NCBI RefSeq assembly: GCF_002234675.1
Contig: NC_019863.2
Coordinates: 4,082,609-4,146,608, forward strand
Direction of reading: 5' to 3'
Length of the DNA stretch: 64,000 nt
From: Oryzias latipes
Taxonomy: Eukaryota > Chordata > Actinopteri > Beloniformes > Adrianichthyidae
Positions 23,901 through 35,270 of this stretch are shown one piece after another. The position numbers and the translations under genes are program-made. Numbering within the stretch: position 1 is the stretch's first letter; each line of letters starts with the position of its first letter. Below the pieces are notes generated by a model. That model did no database searches. It saw only the letters and a list, made by a program, of their open reading frames with translations, and was not told the DNA's origin.

Positions 23901-26900
23901 AAAACTGACAGTGCGCTTTATGTATGAATTCTGATTGGCCTCACTCACATGGAACCAATTTAATGTGAAATGGGGCAATCGTAAATATGTCAAAATGTTT
24001 TAGTACGCTACTCTCTTTGGTAAAACCCAAAGCTGCTGACCACAGGGCATCACAAAGTGAAACTGTTTTGACTGTGTTGTTGCACTCAATATGGCCATCC
24101 AATCTGATTTACTTTTTTTTCAAAAACTTTTTAAGAAATGAAAGGGAACATTGAGACTTAAAGAAAACAGCTTGCAGCCGTGCTAGCTTGAAGAGGTGAG
24201 TAGATGAGCCTATGCTGTCTGCCATCCTGATACTTACAGTAGATACCATTTTTCCAGTTCACATTTGCCACCAATCCCATCCGCCTCCTAATTAAATCTT
24301 TTTAAATAAACAGCCTGACACTCAGAGAACATATTTAAAATGGCATTGAGAAATCCTCCAAACACAATGAAACCCTTTCAGGGTTACAGGATTGCTGCAG
24401 CCCTGTAACAAAGTGGCATTTGTTACTTGTGTGTGTCAACTTCTGTCCACCTAATTTTACTTGTTTTTCTGCTCACCTGCTTCCTCACCAGGGCATGTTT
24501 GGACAAATGTTTGTTAAGCTGCTTGGCAGCCATTTTGAATGATCAGCTGAAACCATTTTAAAAGGGGTGTTTAGCTGTTAACCCCGCATCCCTTCGGTAA
24601 TGATTTGAACCAATCGGGGCGAGGCTTCCATAAGCAGAGGGGTTTGCTTAGTAAGGGGGGAGTTTTAATTGAAAACACTTTGGACTGTGAAAAATAAAAC
24701 TGTTGACTCCAAACAAACCAAGACCCAAACTGGTGACGTCAGCACAGCCGCTTCTGCTATTCTGTCACAAGTTGTGTCAGTAGTGGGATTTGAACCCACG
24801 CCTCTTGCTACTGTGGGGTTCACTGTGAGCGGGTGGCCAGTCTGTCGCAGGGCAACAGTAAAAACTGTCATGTGAATGAAACAGATTTTATAAATAAATG
24901 AAAACACATTTATGCAAGTCAAATTATCGCATCTCATTTTCCTTGCTTTATTACTGACTACTTCAAAGGTTGAGATTCCTACCTGTGTCTACAGTGCTGG
25001 GATGGAACAGCGTGTTTGTGTAGGTGACAAACTGCAGCTGTCGGTTCAGGTTGGGCAGCAGGCTGCTTGACAGACTCATGTGCATCTCACCGTCCCCTTT
25101 GATTTTCACTGCATCTACCTCTGCTGCCACATTAATGGTTCCCAGTGTGGCAGTGAGGCTCACCTGTGACAGGTGAACAGGAGAGTGGTGGAGGGAGTGG
25201 TCACAGACATCGAAAGGATGGAAACGAAAAAGCAGACATGCAAAAATGCTCACCGTGTAATGATCTCTGGGAGCGTCATGTAAGGCCAAACCTGCAACGT
25301 AGGACAGAAACACGGTGGGGCTGAACTAGAAATAATAATCTTGTTATAGACTGCAGTTCTGGTATTAACTCCACAAACACTTCTATTTAAAACATGACAC
25401 TTGGAAAGATTTAGCAGTAATCCTGCACTAAACACTAACATTTAAAGACATTTCTCCAATATATTTTTAAAAAGAACAGGAACTGTCAAGATTCTTAAAA
25501 TGTGTAATAGTAGTACCCAAGAAATACAGCATCATTCCCCAAGTTTCAATATTTATTGGATGTTTATTGCTGTAGATTGGTAGAGACTAAGGTGTTTTTT
25601 TTTACATCCTTTTATTTTAACAGGACATTTTCCTCTGATGGACAAATCTCACAAGTGAAAGGCTGTTCTCAACAGCAAATCTCACTTTTACTGACTCATT
25701 ACTAGGATCCAATAAACATTTGATATGCTTTATTTTAGTGTCCAAAGTGACAGAACATGACTAAACTGAACTCAGTCACAACATTGGGAAACTAGATTAG
25801 GTTCCACTAACTTATATTCAGTTCAGTTATAAAGTTGTTTAGAGAACTAAACTTAACCAGTAAGGACACCAAATTCATTTTTGGAAAATAAATTGAGTTT
25901 GTTTTGGTCAAGTTCATTTGTCACTCCTGCTTCCTGTTTGCTTGTTGAACTCTTATCAGGTTCTAAACAAACACATTTAGAAATTTGAGTTTGTCCATCT
26001 TCTCAATTATTCTTGTAGTGGACTTAACTTTTCTTTCTTAAGACCCCTGGAATTATGTCCACTTGCAATAAAAATGAATTTGACCAAACTGCTTTTTCCT
26101 GAAACTAAAATGAGTATTGTGAAAGTTTACCTGGGATGATGGTCGTTTTCAGCGGCCGTACCTCCAGTCCTTGTGTTGGATATTGTAAAGGACTGTTGGC
26201 CTCTGCAATCAAGAGAACATCTGCAGGACTCTTAAGCCTAAAGAGCAGACATTGTATTAGAAACTTGTGGAAAATGAGGGTGCAGTGGTGTGCATCCACA
26301 TCAGGAGTCCAGGTTTAGGCAAAAGTCATGCGACAGAAGTTACACAAGACAGAACAACAATGACATATATTTAAAGACCCACTCCAATGAAGATTGTATT
26401 TTTAACATGCTTTTAAGACATAGTTCTGGTGATTGAGGACATGTATAGATTAATGTAGTTTGAAATGGCTTTCCAAGGTTTTCTTTATTTAAATCATTAT
26501 AAATCAAGGACAGATGAAAAAATGTTGTTTGAAAAAGATTGTATTTGTGACGTAGAAAATACAATGGGCGGGCCAGGAGCTTCCTGCTTTGCATTCTGAC
26601 ACATCCACTTGAAGACAAATACATACATCAATGTCTTTGTTTCCCTCGTCTGAGCTGGTATTTGGCTCCAAACTGTACGGCATATTGCTCAGCGTTTTTG
26701 TTGCACTGCTAATGTTAGGTTGGGGTTGTGAGGGGCTGTGAGCTAGCGGAAGAGACTGTGTAAACAATGTTCTCAGTAAAGGGGAGGGGATGGGGGGCGG
26801 GATGGGGGGCGGGATTGTTCTGCGCAAACGGTCCCATCCACACCAACTATTCCTGCTGCTCTGTAGAAACTCTGTCCTAGAAAAGGACACAGGTTTTTGA

Positions 26901-28078
26901 TTTGATTTTTGATTTTTTTTAGTTTCACATCAGAAATCTTCAGTTTTTACTTTTGCCCCCTTTCTGGTGGGTAGGGGGTGGGATTTAAATGAAGGACCAA
27001 TCAGAATGATGAGGCTTGAAACTGACAACACCATAGACACATAGCCATCCTTTAAATGTGATTCAAACTGTATTTTTCAATAGTAACCACTTTAATCTTT
27101 GAATAAGCCGCCTCAAACGTCAAACATTTGAAGCTAACATTTCCTACTGGTCATTGAATGCAGCATGTTGTGTGAACATCATGCTGCTCTTCAATATTAG
27201 TAAAAAATACATAAAAAGATATGCTACCAGTAACAGTTCTGCCTCCGTCACGATTGTCCAGGCTGTTTAAACAGCAGATAACGTCTTGATCACACAAATG
27301 TATGTTTTCCTCAACGGAGCTTCCTCCGACTGGATTATAGCTTCAAAAATAAAAGAATATCACGTAAACCCAATGCTGTAGGATCATACTTTGTTATCGC
27401 CCTCATGAGGAGATGTCAGGGGCTGCTGCAACCTCTTTTGCCGTTAATAACGTGTCTGTGATAACAGAGTTAATACAGTGTCGGTAAGTGGTGGCATCAT
27501 TGTGCACCGAGGACTAAACTGCTGTCAAATGAAACAGAAGAAGAAGAAAAACATTTGTAGTCCTCTTGTAGTCCTGCAGGAAAGATGCAGCTTACCGTCT
27601 CTGAAAGCTCTCGTACTCTTTCGCCCGCCGTGTCTTCATTTCCCCCAAGTCTGAGGCATTAAAGGCAGTATGCAGAGGGTGCGCAGAGACCCGTGGGAAC
27701 AAGAGTTGAACAAAAGGTAGGTTTATTCCTCCGCTTTCACCCTCACAAACACACCCATTACGAGGCAACAAGCTGAGGAGAACCAAAGACAAGATTTATG
27801 AAACGTCCAGTGTCAACAACAGAGTTAACATCTTTCTCACTGAAGGAAGGAAGCAACCCTTACCTTGCTACACTTGTTTTCACATGAAAAGGGATATTGC
27901 TTAACTGGTGGTCCAGCAGTGGAAGTCTATCTTCAACGTTCCTTTCTACAACAGGTGCCAGCTGCTGCCACACATCCACAGTGGTGTAAGCCCGAGCAGG
28001 CCAGGAATGGATGAGAGCCAGTACCAGTACCACAGACACCAGGATGGCCAACAGCACAGTCTTTTTCAGCGACCGCAT
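17956..28078 (-). CDS. b4galnt1: Beta-1,4-N-acetylgalactosaminyltransferase 1 (GM2/GD2 synthase)
   Basis: The enzyme transfers GalNAc from UDP-GalNAc to GM3, GD3 or lactosylceramide in the Golgi, the branching step of complex gangliosides. Coding exons in order: 28078-27864, 27772-27596, 26237-26131, 25291-25254, 25163-24983, 20582-20490, 20406-20219, 20143-20003, 19926-19689, 18173-17956. All junctions are GT-AG and the phases agree, giving 531 codons against about 533 in human. Residues 5-23 form the signal anchor. The lumenal part carries [30 protein letters not shown], the glycosyltransferase core [12 protein letters not shown] and the metal-binding DDD at about 355-357 (VLWVDDDF). It ends [14 protein letters not shown]. 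Sequons include NAS and NVS. I chose the start at 28078 because it opens directly onto the membrane anchor; an upstream in-frame ATG at 28102 would add eight residues. The 4.4-kb intron 5 holds a Tc1 and a nested element. Teleosts may carry paralogues, so the a/b suffix is left open. Confidence 0.95.
18576..18760 (+). repeat. Dispersed repeat family D, partial copy
   Basis: It contains CCACTCTGATCATCTTTTGAT, CCCAGTGGTC and ATTATAATTAGGATG, then TTTTTAGCC. Similar strings occur in the copies at 20648, 26372 and 54517. It is non-coding and in the last intron of b4galnt1. Confidence 0.5.
20648..21760 (+). repeat. Dispersed repeat family D, copy split by a MITE
   Basis: The left part (CCCACTCCAATCATCTTTCA) and the right part (CCAACATTAACAGTGCAACA, GATTCAGAATGG-like) match the copy at 54517-55040. 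They are separated by the TA-flanked element at 20707-21512. It lies in intron 5 of b4galnt1. Confidence 0.6.
20707..21512. mobile_element. TA-flanked inverted-repeat element nested in repeat D
   Basis: The left end is TGGAAGCGATTC, the right end GAATCGCTTCCA, each flanked by TA (20705-20706 and 21513-21514). The inverted similarity extends well over 150 bp inward (GCATAATTAAAAATAAAAGT and its mirror). Internal motifs ATTTCATTTTCAAAA alternate in both orientations. It has no transposase and is probably mobilised by a Tc1/mariner enzyme. Confidence 0.75.
21960..22125 (-). repeat. SINE-like repeat fragment, minus strand
   Basis: The plus strand reads GAAGCCTATCCCAGCTACTA, then ACACCTTGGACAAGATGG and GTTGCAGGGCTACACA. 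This is the reverse complement of the distal part of the SINE at 14118-14442. It is next to the Tc1 element, in b4galnt1 intron 5. Confidence 0.5.
22247..23755 (+). mobile_element. Tc1-like transposon, right end truncated
   Basis: The left terminal repeat begins CAGACCAAAAGTTTGGACAC after a TA at 22245-22246. About 140 bp of it reappears inverted near 23690-23750 (TGACATATTTTCAGTTGTTA), but the outermost part of the right repeat is missing. The transposase lies between and is broken. The host site is intron 5 of b4galnt1, same genomic orientation as os9 and opposite to b4galnt1. Confidence 0.85.
22653..23695 (+). pseudogene. Tc1 transposase, inactivated
   Basis: A DD34E transposase that cut and pasted the surrounding element. 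The N-terminal paired-like helix-turn-helix is visible ([20 protein letters not shown]), followed by the basic linker RPRKRRPRV. The catalytic residues can be read as WSDESK (first Asp, near 23115), [10 protein letters not shown] (second Asp) and [11 protein letters not shown] (Glu). The ATG is at 22653, but a TAG follows at 22668-22670, and frameshifts split the reading frame near 22950-23030 and before 23180 (stop at about 23159). It is therefore non-functional. Confidence 0.88.
24735..24862 (-). mobile_element. tRNA-like SINE fragment, minus strand
   Basis: On the minus strand the segment reads ACAGTAGCAAGAGGCG followed by a clean B-box-like GGGTTCAAATCCC. The upstream half does not fold into a convincing tRNA cloverleaf, so a SINE head is more likely than a functional tRNA. 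It lies in intron 5 of b4galnt1. Confidence 0.45.
26372..26955 (-). repeat. Dispersed repeat family D, reverse copy
   Basis: It begins AAAGACCCACTCCAATGAAG, the mirror of the right end of the 54517-55040 copy (CATTGGAGTAGGTCTTT). The interior shares TGTTGCACTGCTAATGTTAG with the other copies, in reverse orientation. It is in an intron of b4galnt1 and non-coding. Confidence 0.6.
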
Positions 28079-28311
28079 CCTACACCTGCCAAGACCAGAC
28101 ATGTTGATATTTTCAGACACACTATGGGTGACAAACGACTGATACATGATGTCAAATGTTGTCTTCATTAAGTAAAGCGGTAACGCCGAGTCAGAATAAC
28201 TTAAAAATGCAACCGAGATTGAAATCAACAGCAAAGAAGACAATAAGGCTACTCAGGTCTAGGTAGACTAAATGTTATTTACTTAAGATATAAAGTTTGG
28301 CTTAGATCATC

Positions 28312-28825
28312 CATCCATCTTTTTCCACTCATCCAGGACCGGGTCGTGGGGGCAGCAGTCTAAGCATAGATGTCCAGACTTCCCTCTCCCCAACCACTTC
28401 CTCCAGCTCCTCTGGACGGACCCTGAGATGTTCCCAGGCCAGCCGAGAGACGTAGTCTCTCCAGCGTGTCCAAGATCTTCCCCGGGTCCATCGCCCAGTG
28501 GGACATGCCCAGAACACCTCCCCAAGGAGTCTTCCAGGAGGCATCCGGACTAGATTCCCGAGCCACCTCAACTGGCTCCTCTTAAAGAGGAGGAGCGGCG
28601 GCTGTACTTCAAGTTCACTCTTTGGGTGACCGAGCTTCTCACCCCATCTCTGAGGGAGCACCCAGCCACCCTACGGAGGAAGCTCATTTCAGCTGCTTGT
28701 ATTCTGGACCTCGTTCTTTGGGTCATGACCCAGAGCTCATGACCATAGGTGAGTATTGGAATGGAGATCGACCAGTAAATTGAGAGCTTTGCTTTTTGGC
28801 TCAGCTCTCTCTTCACCACAACGGA
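28312..28825 (-). mobile_element. LINE C-terminal fragment, minus strand
   Basis: On the minus strand, 28819-28329 encodes the end of a non-LTR retrotransposon polyprotein in shifting frames: KAKLSIYWSISIPILTYGHE, IQAAEMSFLRRVAG, then QLRWLGNLVRMPPGRL and RWRDYVSRLAWEH. A second copy is at 31055-31875. The order and spacing match a LINE tail very common in fish. I do not assign the clade. It is dead and 5' truncated. Confidence 0.78.
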
Positions 28826-30829
28826 CCAGTTAGATCATAAAAAAGAACAGCTATTAGAATTATTCAACCAAAGAAAATTTTTATACCTCATCCTCTAACT
28901 GTCCAACAATCTTTTTTTATTTCAATAAATGTTTTGGAGCTTGGTACATTTTCTCTGACATGAATCCTCTTTAAACTTGTATTTTTTGTTTGTCGTACAT
29001 TTGTGACAACTTTTGAAAAGCACACGACCTCCTTATTGTTCACTCATGAGCCTTGACACAATTTATGCCTGAAAAATTACCAAATGTTCACTTTACTGAG
29101 AGTTAATTGGTTTGCCAAGGGGGTTCCAGCCCCTCTCACTCTTCAAAATATCAAAATAAGCTCCTTTATTTGTGATTATCACATCAATAATAGACTTATT
29201 TATTTATTTTTCTTTTTTATGTCACAGTTTACTTAACTAAATTAAACTGTCAGTACTTTCTCATAATTCCTCCATATAAAGAGGAGTTCTAGTCAAATTT
29301 AAACATGTGAATGAAGCGTTATGGAAAATATCTGATTAAAATATAACAAAAAAAGCTAATTATGACTTAAAGTTTCATTTGACTGTAACTAAAATTACAT
29401 TTAGTAAAATTAAAATGTTTTAACTATACTGAAAATGTTTGCAGTGAGGTTTATTGCAGTATTTATCTTGTTTCCCAAAAGTAATAAAAAACTTTTAAAC
29501 AATGTTTTTGCATGATTATTAAACAGCAAATAGAATAAAACTTGTTTTACACACATAATAATAGTTTCTAAAGACAATAATATTCCACCAGAACTCTGGA
29601 TAATTCTGCAAGTGAATATTAGTGCAGCAAAGATGTAATTGATGTTGTCCAAGCAGACAGGTAAACTGACCCGTTTGAAGCAGCTTGTAGGCACACTCAT
29701 GTTCATTTTTATCATGGCTGTGTGGGTCTAAGCAGGACTATATTGGATTTTTCTGTAAAAAAATCTGCAGATAATGTGCCCATACACCATCCAAGCCTAT
29801 GCAGCTGTTGGATCTGAACACAAATAGCTTCTTGTGAAGATGAAACCATTTAAGTTCACTCTATGTTTTCTTTGCATGCACTGAGAGTGATCCATCACCG
29901 CCTGATACAGCAGCTGCCCTGCTGCCGACAGCAGGATGGTAAAAACAGAAAAGCATTATTGATTGCTGCCCGTACTGAACAAACATGTGGCAAAACAGAG
30001 ATGCAGGTTATTTTCTATTAAGCCTAAATCCCATCTCAAGTCTCAGAGGGACGGGTCTGATTTAAATCCCAGTCTCTTAAAGATAGGTCTGACTTAATCT
30101 GGGTCATTTTTGAGGCATTTCAAAACCAAGTCTTCATGATCCCTGTTCTGACTTTCATCAATAAAACTACATAATTCAGCTTTACAAACTTTGTTTAGAG
30201 TTATTTATATAGAACTAAAAAAGCAAAGCAAACATGTTACTGGCATAAGCAAATAGTGTTTAGAGGAGGCTTTAAACAATTGTCATCAAGGATTTGGACA
30301 CAAAACCAGAGGTTTTTTAAAGGGCCCTGTGGTTACAGTGTAGTGATTGCTTCTGTTTTCTGTTGCAGTAATTGGTTCACTTTAAATTAAAGGCCTTCAT
30401 TATGCTGTGGGTAATCCAGTTATTGTGTCCATTTAACTTTTGTTTTGATGTGTTTTCAGACCTAACAAAGTACTTTCCACACAATAGAGGGTTAACCAGA
30501 GGAGACTGAAACATTTAGAGGATGTTAGAGGACTAACAGATTTTAGTCTGTTTGTGTAAATCAGAGGCTCACAGTTGTGGAAACTGACTGTTGTGAGCTT
30601 TTCTTGCAGGTTTGTGTGAGTCTTTCCTATTTTCTAACAGTGTTCTTAGTAGCCCTATAGAACAACTGATGAAAATTATCAGGATAGCTAATTCTGGTTC
30701 ATTTACATTGAGGTTTATGCTAACATGTTGATAATGTGCACAGTCTTAATTCAAATAAATTGGTCTTTAAAAAAATACAATAAAAGGTTGGTTTAATCTC
30801 TTTGTGGCTTCTACAAGAACACAAACTAT
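28826..30829. other. Intergenic, nothing recognised
   Basis: AT-rich sequence with no ORF over about 100 codons that has any recognisable motif, no exon-like segment and no clear inverted repeats. Confidence 0.5.
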
Positions 30830-31054
30830 GACTCAGTTGGTGAAGTGCTGGATGTATAATGAGTCCTTGGGCAAGACCAAATATGTAGCCACAGGGGGGC
30901 CCAGATCTGGATCCCCCTGTGGCGGTCCCCAGCCAGGATAAAATACAGGGTTGTGTCAGGATGGGCACCCAACATAAAATTCTTTGCCAAACCACCTGTG
31001 TGATTTAGTGAAGGCTGATTTGCTGTGACAACCCCTGAAGGGATGTGCTGAAAG
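30830..31054 (+). mobile_element. Possible degenerate tRNA-derived SINE
   Basis: It contains a tRNA-like head (GACTCAGTTGGTGAAGTGCTG) and later GCCACAGGGGGGCCCAGATC and TGCTGTGACAACCCCTGAAG. These fit a worn SINE whose tail feeds directly into the LINE at 31055. No intact B box. Confidence 0.35.
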
Positions 31055-31875
31055 GTGAACAACAGAGAGGAAGTTTGCCCTTTCTGGGTGGGTGGAGTGC
31101 TCCTGCCCCTGGTGGACGAGTTTATGTATCTTGGGGTCTTGTTCACGAGGGAAGGACTTTTGGAGCATGAGATTGACAGACGGATTGGAGAAGAATCTGC
31201 CATTATGCGGTCGCTGTACCAGTCCGTTGTGGTGAAGAGAGAGCCAAGTCAGAAAGCAAAGCTCTCAATTTACTGGTCGATCTCCATTCCAATATTCACC
31301 TATGGTCATGAGCTCTGGGTCATGACCCAAAGAATGAGGTCCCGAATACAAGCGGCTCCAATGAGCATCCTCCGTGGGGTGTCTGGGTTCTCCCTCAGTA
31401 AAAGGGTAAGAAGTTTGGTCTGTCGTGGATAGGTCTAACTGGAATCGCTTCTCCTCCACATCGAGAGGAGCTAGTTGAGGTTGCTCGGGAATCACGTTCG
31501 AATGCCCCATGAACGCCTCCCTGGGGAGGTGTTACAGGCATGTCCCACTTTAGTGGTAACAATTAACCACAAGAGGCCTATCCCGGCCACTTGTGGGTGA
31601 AGGCAGGAGACACCCTGGACAGGTCGCCAGTCTGTCGCAGGGCCACAATCACACACCCATTCACTCTTACACTCACACCTAGGGACAATATAGAGTAACC
31701 AATTAACCTATGAAGCATAATCGTGGGAGTAATTCGGAGGTCCCGGGAAAGACCCAGGACTCGCTGGAGAAACTACGTCTCTCAGCTGGCCTGGGAACAT
31801 CTCAGGGTCTCCCCAGAGGAGCTGGAGGAAGTGGCTGGGGCGAGGGAAGTCTGGCCATCTTTTCTTTAGACGACT
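31055..31875 (+). mobile_element. LINE C-terminal fragment, plus strand, interrupted
   Basis: 31055-31432 encodes GGVLLPLVDEFMYLGVLFT, EHEIDRRIG, KAKLSIYWSISIPIFTYGHE and IQAAPMSILRGVSG, the same protein as the copy at 28312-28825 but starting further upstream. The tail resumes at 31738-31870 (TGGGAACATCTCAGGG). Between about 31545 and 31722 a foreign repeat is inserted. Frameshifts and a TAG near 31430 make it dead. Confidence 0.78.
31560..31722 (-). repeat. SINE-like repeat inserted in the LINE
   Basis: The reverse complement of the distal and middle parts of the 14118-14442 SINE: CCTATCCCGGCCACTTGTGG, ACACCCTGGACAGGTCGCC, and AACCAATTAACCTATGAAGC. It separates two halves of the plus-strand LINE copy, so it is the younger insertion. 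Confidence 0.6.
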
Positions 31876-32114
31876 GTTAATCAAACAGTAGAGCAAAAGT
31901 AAGAGAATATATTATCAAAAACATTGACTGTGTGTATTAAGACCCCAAGGCAAGAAGTAGTAGAAAAAAAAACTTTTTGTATTGATTTTGTCACGGTTGG
32001 GTAGTTGAAGGGTAATCTAATTACAGCTGGCAGCAATTGAATTAAATGAAAACCAGTGAAAACTGTTTAAACCATCAATATTTCAGAATGAGAGTGTGTG
32101 GGCAGGACATTTAC

Positions 32115-32263
32115 CTCACTGGTTTCTTCCAGTCAGTGAAAAGAGAACTTCAGTTGGCACCAGCATCTCCAGAAACCATGTAGATGACTGCAGAAGGGAG
32201 CCAGCAGCCTCCTCATCTAAAAGCAAGAAGACACATACCTGAGCAAGGATTCATGGGATTCTG
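32115..32263 (-). other. b4galnt1: Candidate non-coding 5' exons of b4galnt1
   Basis: Reading leftward, 32216-32115 has an acceptor (CTTGCTTTTAG) and a donor (CCAGTGAG then GTAAAT). Just upstream, about 32263-32239 has an acceptor-like TTGTACAG and a donor CTCAG then GTATGTG. Both would be 5' UTR exons about 4 kb before the coding start, where an acceptor-like TGTAG precedes ATG 28078. This is inferred from splice signals only; no transcript evidence is available. Confidence 0.3.
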
Positions 32264-33627
32264 TACAATTACATAACACAAACATGCTACAGTAAGTCCA
32301 GTAGTGGCATGGAGGGTTCTACACTTCCCAGAGGGAAATCCTGCAGTATTTAGCGGTCCAAAATTAGTTTAACTGTATGAGTGTGGTTTAACAAGAGATG
32401 GGGGGGGGGGCTATGGGATTTTTGCAGACGATAAACATTTTGTGATCATTCCACACAGTCTCTCACTCTTGAAAGACTGTCACAACCTCACTGACTATGG
32501 CTATGTGCTATCCAGACACTGTACACGAAACAGACCAAGTACACGAAACAGAATATGATATAATACAACAAACAGAACAAAAGAACAGCAATAAGTAACA
32601 CTATTAACAGATCAACTAAAACAAAACAAAAAATGAAAAGAAAAAGGAAACACTTCTCATGTCACAAGAACAGGCAGACAGCTGGTTCCAATTGCAGCAG
32701 ATTCATTTCCTCTACTAAAAGTCCACAAAACTAAATCAGGGTCAGGCAGGCAGAGGTCAAAAAACGAGCGTGGGAGCATCAGAGAACTAACAAGAGTAGT
32801 CATGACCCAGGCGAGATTAGGGGCAGAGTCAGAAACAAGATCAGGAAATCTGTAGATCAGGTTCAGATGTAACGCTCGCTAATGCAGGCAGAGTGGCACA
32901 ACAACACTTCGCACTGAGTGAGGCTCAGTGCAGTGTCTGAAAACAAGCCGAGGCCTTTTAGAAAAACAAGCTAATAAGCTTAAATAGATTACATTTGATT
33001 ATGAACAGAAGAATCGTAAAGAAAAGCCTAAAAGGAGCAAAAAAATTTTAGTTTCAGATAGTTATCCACTACATTGTGGTACAAATTTGACTCTCAGCAC
33101 TGGCAGAGTGACACAGGGGTCTTCTTGGAGTGTTGTTTTTCCTTCTTTCATGGCTGTCCCTGACACCCCTTGTAGGACATATGGATCATGGCCCAGTGAC
33201 GTGCAGTCAGATGAGGCAAGTGAGGCACGACCTCACCTGTCATTGTGATAAAATAGAAAAAAGTACATTAAGTAAATATTATTTTCCCCTGATCCGTGTT
33301 AAAGATACATTTTCAGTTGACTCGACTCGTTTTCCACAGTTTCTGAGGTAAAAATCGCAGAATTTGAGTGTTGCGCAATCACCGACGGAGCGGAAACTCC
33401 AGGTGAGGCTGCGGAGCGCTTGGCCTCATGTCTGACTGCAGGACTCAATTTTACCAGAGAAGTGCAGTCAGAGTGACTCTGTAAGGGTGCAGAAAAGGCT
33501 GCTGATGAGCCTAGCCTCGCCAGCAGGGGGCAGACGTGAGCTGAAGGCTGCTTTGTAGCTACACTGATGCAGTAGAAACAGAAAAGACCGAGGACGTCTG
33601 TCTCCATTGAGAAGGAGAGGCTCATTA
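32264..33627. other. Intergenic with scattered repeat scraps
   Basis: There is no gene. About 33190-33260 contains the fish-repeat string GATGAGGCAAGTGAGGCACG. A poly-G run of ten lies at 32400-32410. The b4galnt1 promoter should lie here if the 5' exons at 32.1-32.3 kb are real, but I see no decisive promoter motif. Confidence 0.4.
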
Positions 33628-33715
33628 TACCAGGGGTTATAAAAGTGCGGCCCTGGGGCCAATGGCGGCCCGCGGGAAGATTTTTTTGTGGTCCTGAATA
33701 AAAGAGAGCCAGAGC
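33628..33715. mobile_element. hAT-like element end (fragment)
   Basis: It reads GTGCGGCCCTGGGGCCAATG followed by GCGGCCCGCGG, the GGCCC-rich terminal type also seen at 40158. Only one end is present. Confidence 0.4.
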
Positions 33716-34002
33716 AGGATCCTTTGAGGAAAAACGTGTTGGCGAGGAGAAAAGGTGCTTTCAAGCTAAGTAAACAAATTAGGGACCGCAAAGCGTGTCA
33801 CTGCGCATACCGTTCGCGTATGTTCAGTCTGCCATTGACAAACTTGGCTTCCGGCGAGGTTGCGTCGCTGTGCATTTTGGGATATCGATTACTTCAACTT
33901 TCATTCAGAAAAATAAAGTGTATTTACCGGACATTTTTATGAGCCAACCCCGGTTTTTTTTCTGATTTTGGGTCGATCTCCCAGCTTCGTGAAAGTTACA
34001 AG

Positions 34003-34700
34003 GTGAGTAAAATATCCAAAATCACACCCTAACATTAAGGAAACATCCGGAAACCCCCGGAATTCGATTCTAAAGACTCGATTCTCTATAGAAACGTCTA
34101 GAAGAATTATGTAAATGAGCGCGAAAATGAGCGATCACTTGCTAAAAGAGGCACATTATTTTCCTCACTTTACATTAAAACTACAAGGGCAAAGTTAAAC
34201 TGATCACTGATTTTAGAAAGTTGTAAGAAAATACATAGAAAAAAATCTTTTTTTATTAAGGGTTACCTGTTAATGTAGATACAAATGTCTGTTATTTACA
34301 AATTTTGTGCTATTTAATTTAACAATGTGAAAGTACAGGCAGAATGTAATCCCATCTTCTATGATTGCACCATGGTTTATAAAAATGTATGTTTCGAAGC
34401 AAAAATACACCCAAAAAGTAATTATTTATGCAAAAACACAATGCCATTATTCACAGTTACTTCAGATCTAACTTATTAGTTACTTTTAATATTATTGACA
34501 CTTTTCTGTGGCATGTTTTGTCGGGACTCAAGAATCAACAAGACTCTTTCAACTTCTCCCCGCCAGGTGTGTTAGTGGCTTCATCTTCTCAAAGATTTTA
34601 AGGTAATATTTAAAGAAGAAATAGCAAATATAAGAAAAATGTTGAAAGTTTTTTTTTTCTTGATTTGAGCCATTTTTGAATAAATGTTAGCTTTTTTCAG
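34003..34700 (+). other. 5' untranslated exons of the transposase-like gene
   Basis: Signals arranged like a spliced leader: a donor at 34003 (AAG then GTGAGTAA), an acceptor before 34567 (CTCCCCGCCAG), a donor at 34603 (TTTAAG then GTAATA), and an acceptor directly before the ATG at 34701 (GCTTTTTTCAG). This would give a 36-nt middle exon and place the start codon at the first base of the next exon. Confidence 0.4.
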
Positions 34701-35270
34701 ATGGCTTCATCAGGGCTGCATGTAGATCTGACTGAGGGAATCTTAGCAGCACTCAAGTCAGGGCAAGCTGTCAGAGCTCCAAGGCAGATCTTCAATAGGA
34801 ACATTTTTCAGCTAAGCCAATTGAAAAAGAAAGGGTTGACATCTTCAAATAAGGATGCCCTCAAGTGGATGAGATGTTTAATCCCAAATTTTTCACCAGA
34901 TATTACAGAGAAAAACTTGGACAGGCAGTGGAAGAGACTACTTAGTGAAAGAGAAGATTATGGGAAAAACATCAATCTTGATGAATGGAATTTGAGACCA
35001 TACATCCCTCCAAATGTTCTTGGCCAGCGGTCAACAGAGAGTAATAGTTCTTTAGATGCTGTACCTAAACGGGATTATTTTATTCTTAACAATGTCAATA
35101 AGCAGTTAGCCAAAGAGGTTGCCCAGCTGAAAAAGGAGAGACAATCACCCAACAAAACCAAAAATGCTGAACGGCGGGAAAAACGACACAGTGAAAATAT
35201 CAAGGAGTTGCGTTCAGAAAAAAAGCATCTTCAAACTCAAAATGAGTCATACGCACAGCTTTTACAATGA
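34701..35270 (+). CDS. N-terminal ORF of the transposase-like gene (uncharacterised)
   Basis: An intact 189-codon ORF that starts right after a good splice acceptor. It begins MASSGLHVDLTEGILAAL. An acidic/aromatic segment follows (residues about 55-108, ALKWMRCLIPNF to RPYIPPNVLGQ), then a highly charged coiled coil from about 130 to the end (QLAKEVAQLKKERQ, ENIKELRSEKKHLQ). I know no function for it. Its position and the coiled coil that resumes at 36290 suggest that it is the first part, or a companion ORF, of the gene decayed at 36290-40011. It could also be a free-standing ORF1. Confidence 0.5.
   Translation: MASSGLHVDLTEGILAALKSGQAVRAPRQIFNRNIFQLSQLKKKGLTSSNKDALKWMRCLIPNFSPDITEKNLDRQWKRLLSEREDYGKNINLDEWNLRPYIPPNVLGQRSTESNSSLDAVPKRDYFILNNVNKQLAKEVAQLKKERQSPNKTKNAERREKRHSENIKELRSEKKHLQTQNESYAQLLQ

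Noticed and set aside
24735..24862. A functional tRNA gene
   Set aside because: The B box is good, but no cloverleaf with paired acceptor and anticodon arms can be built, so a SINE head is more likely.
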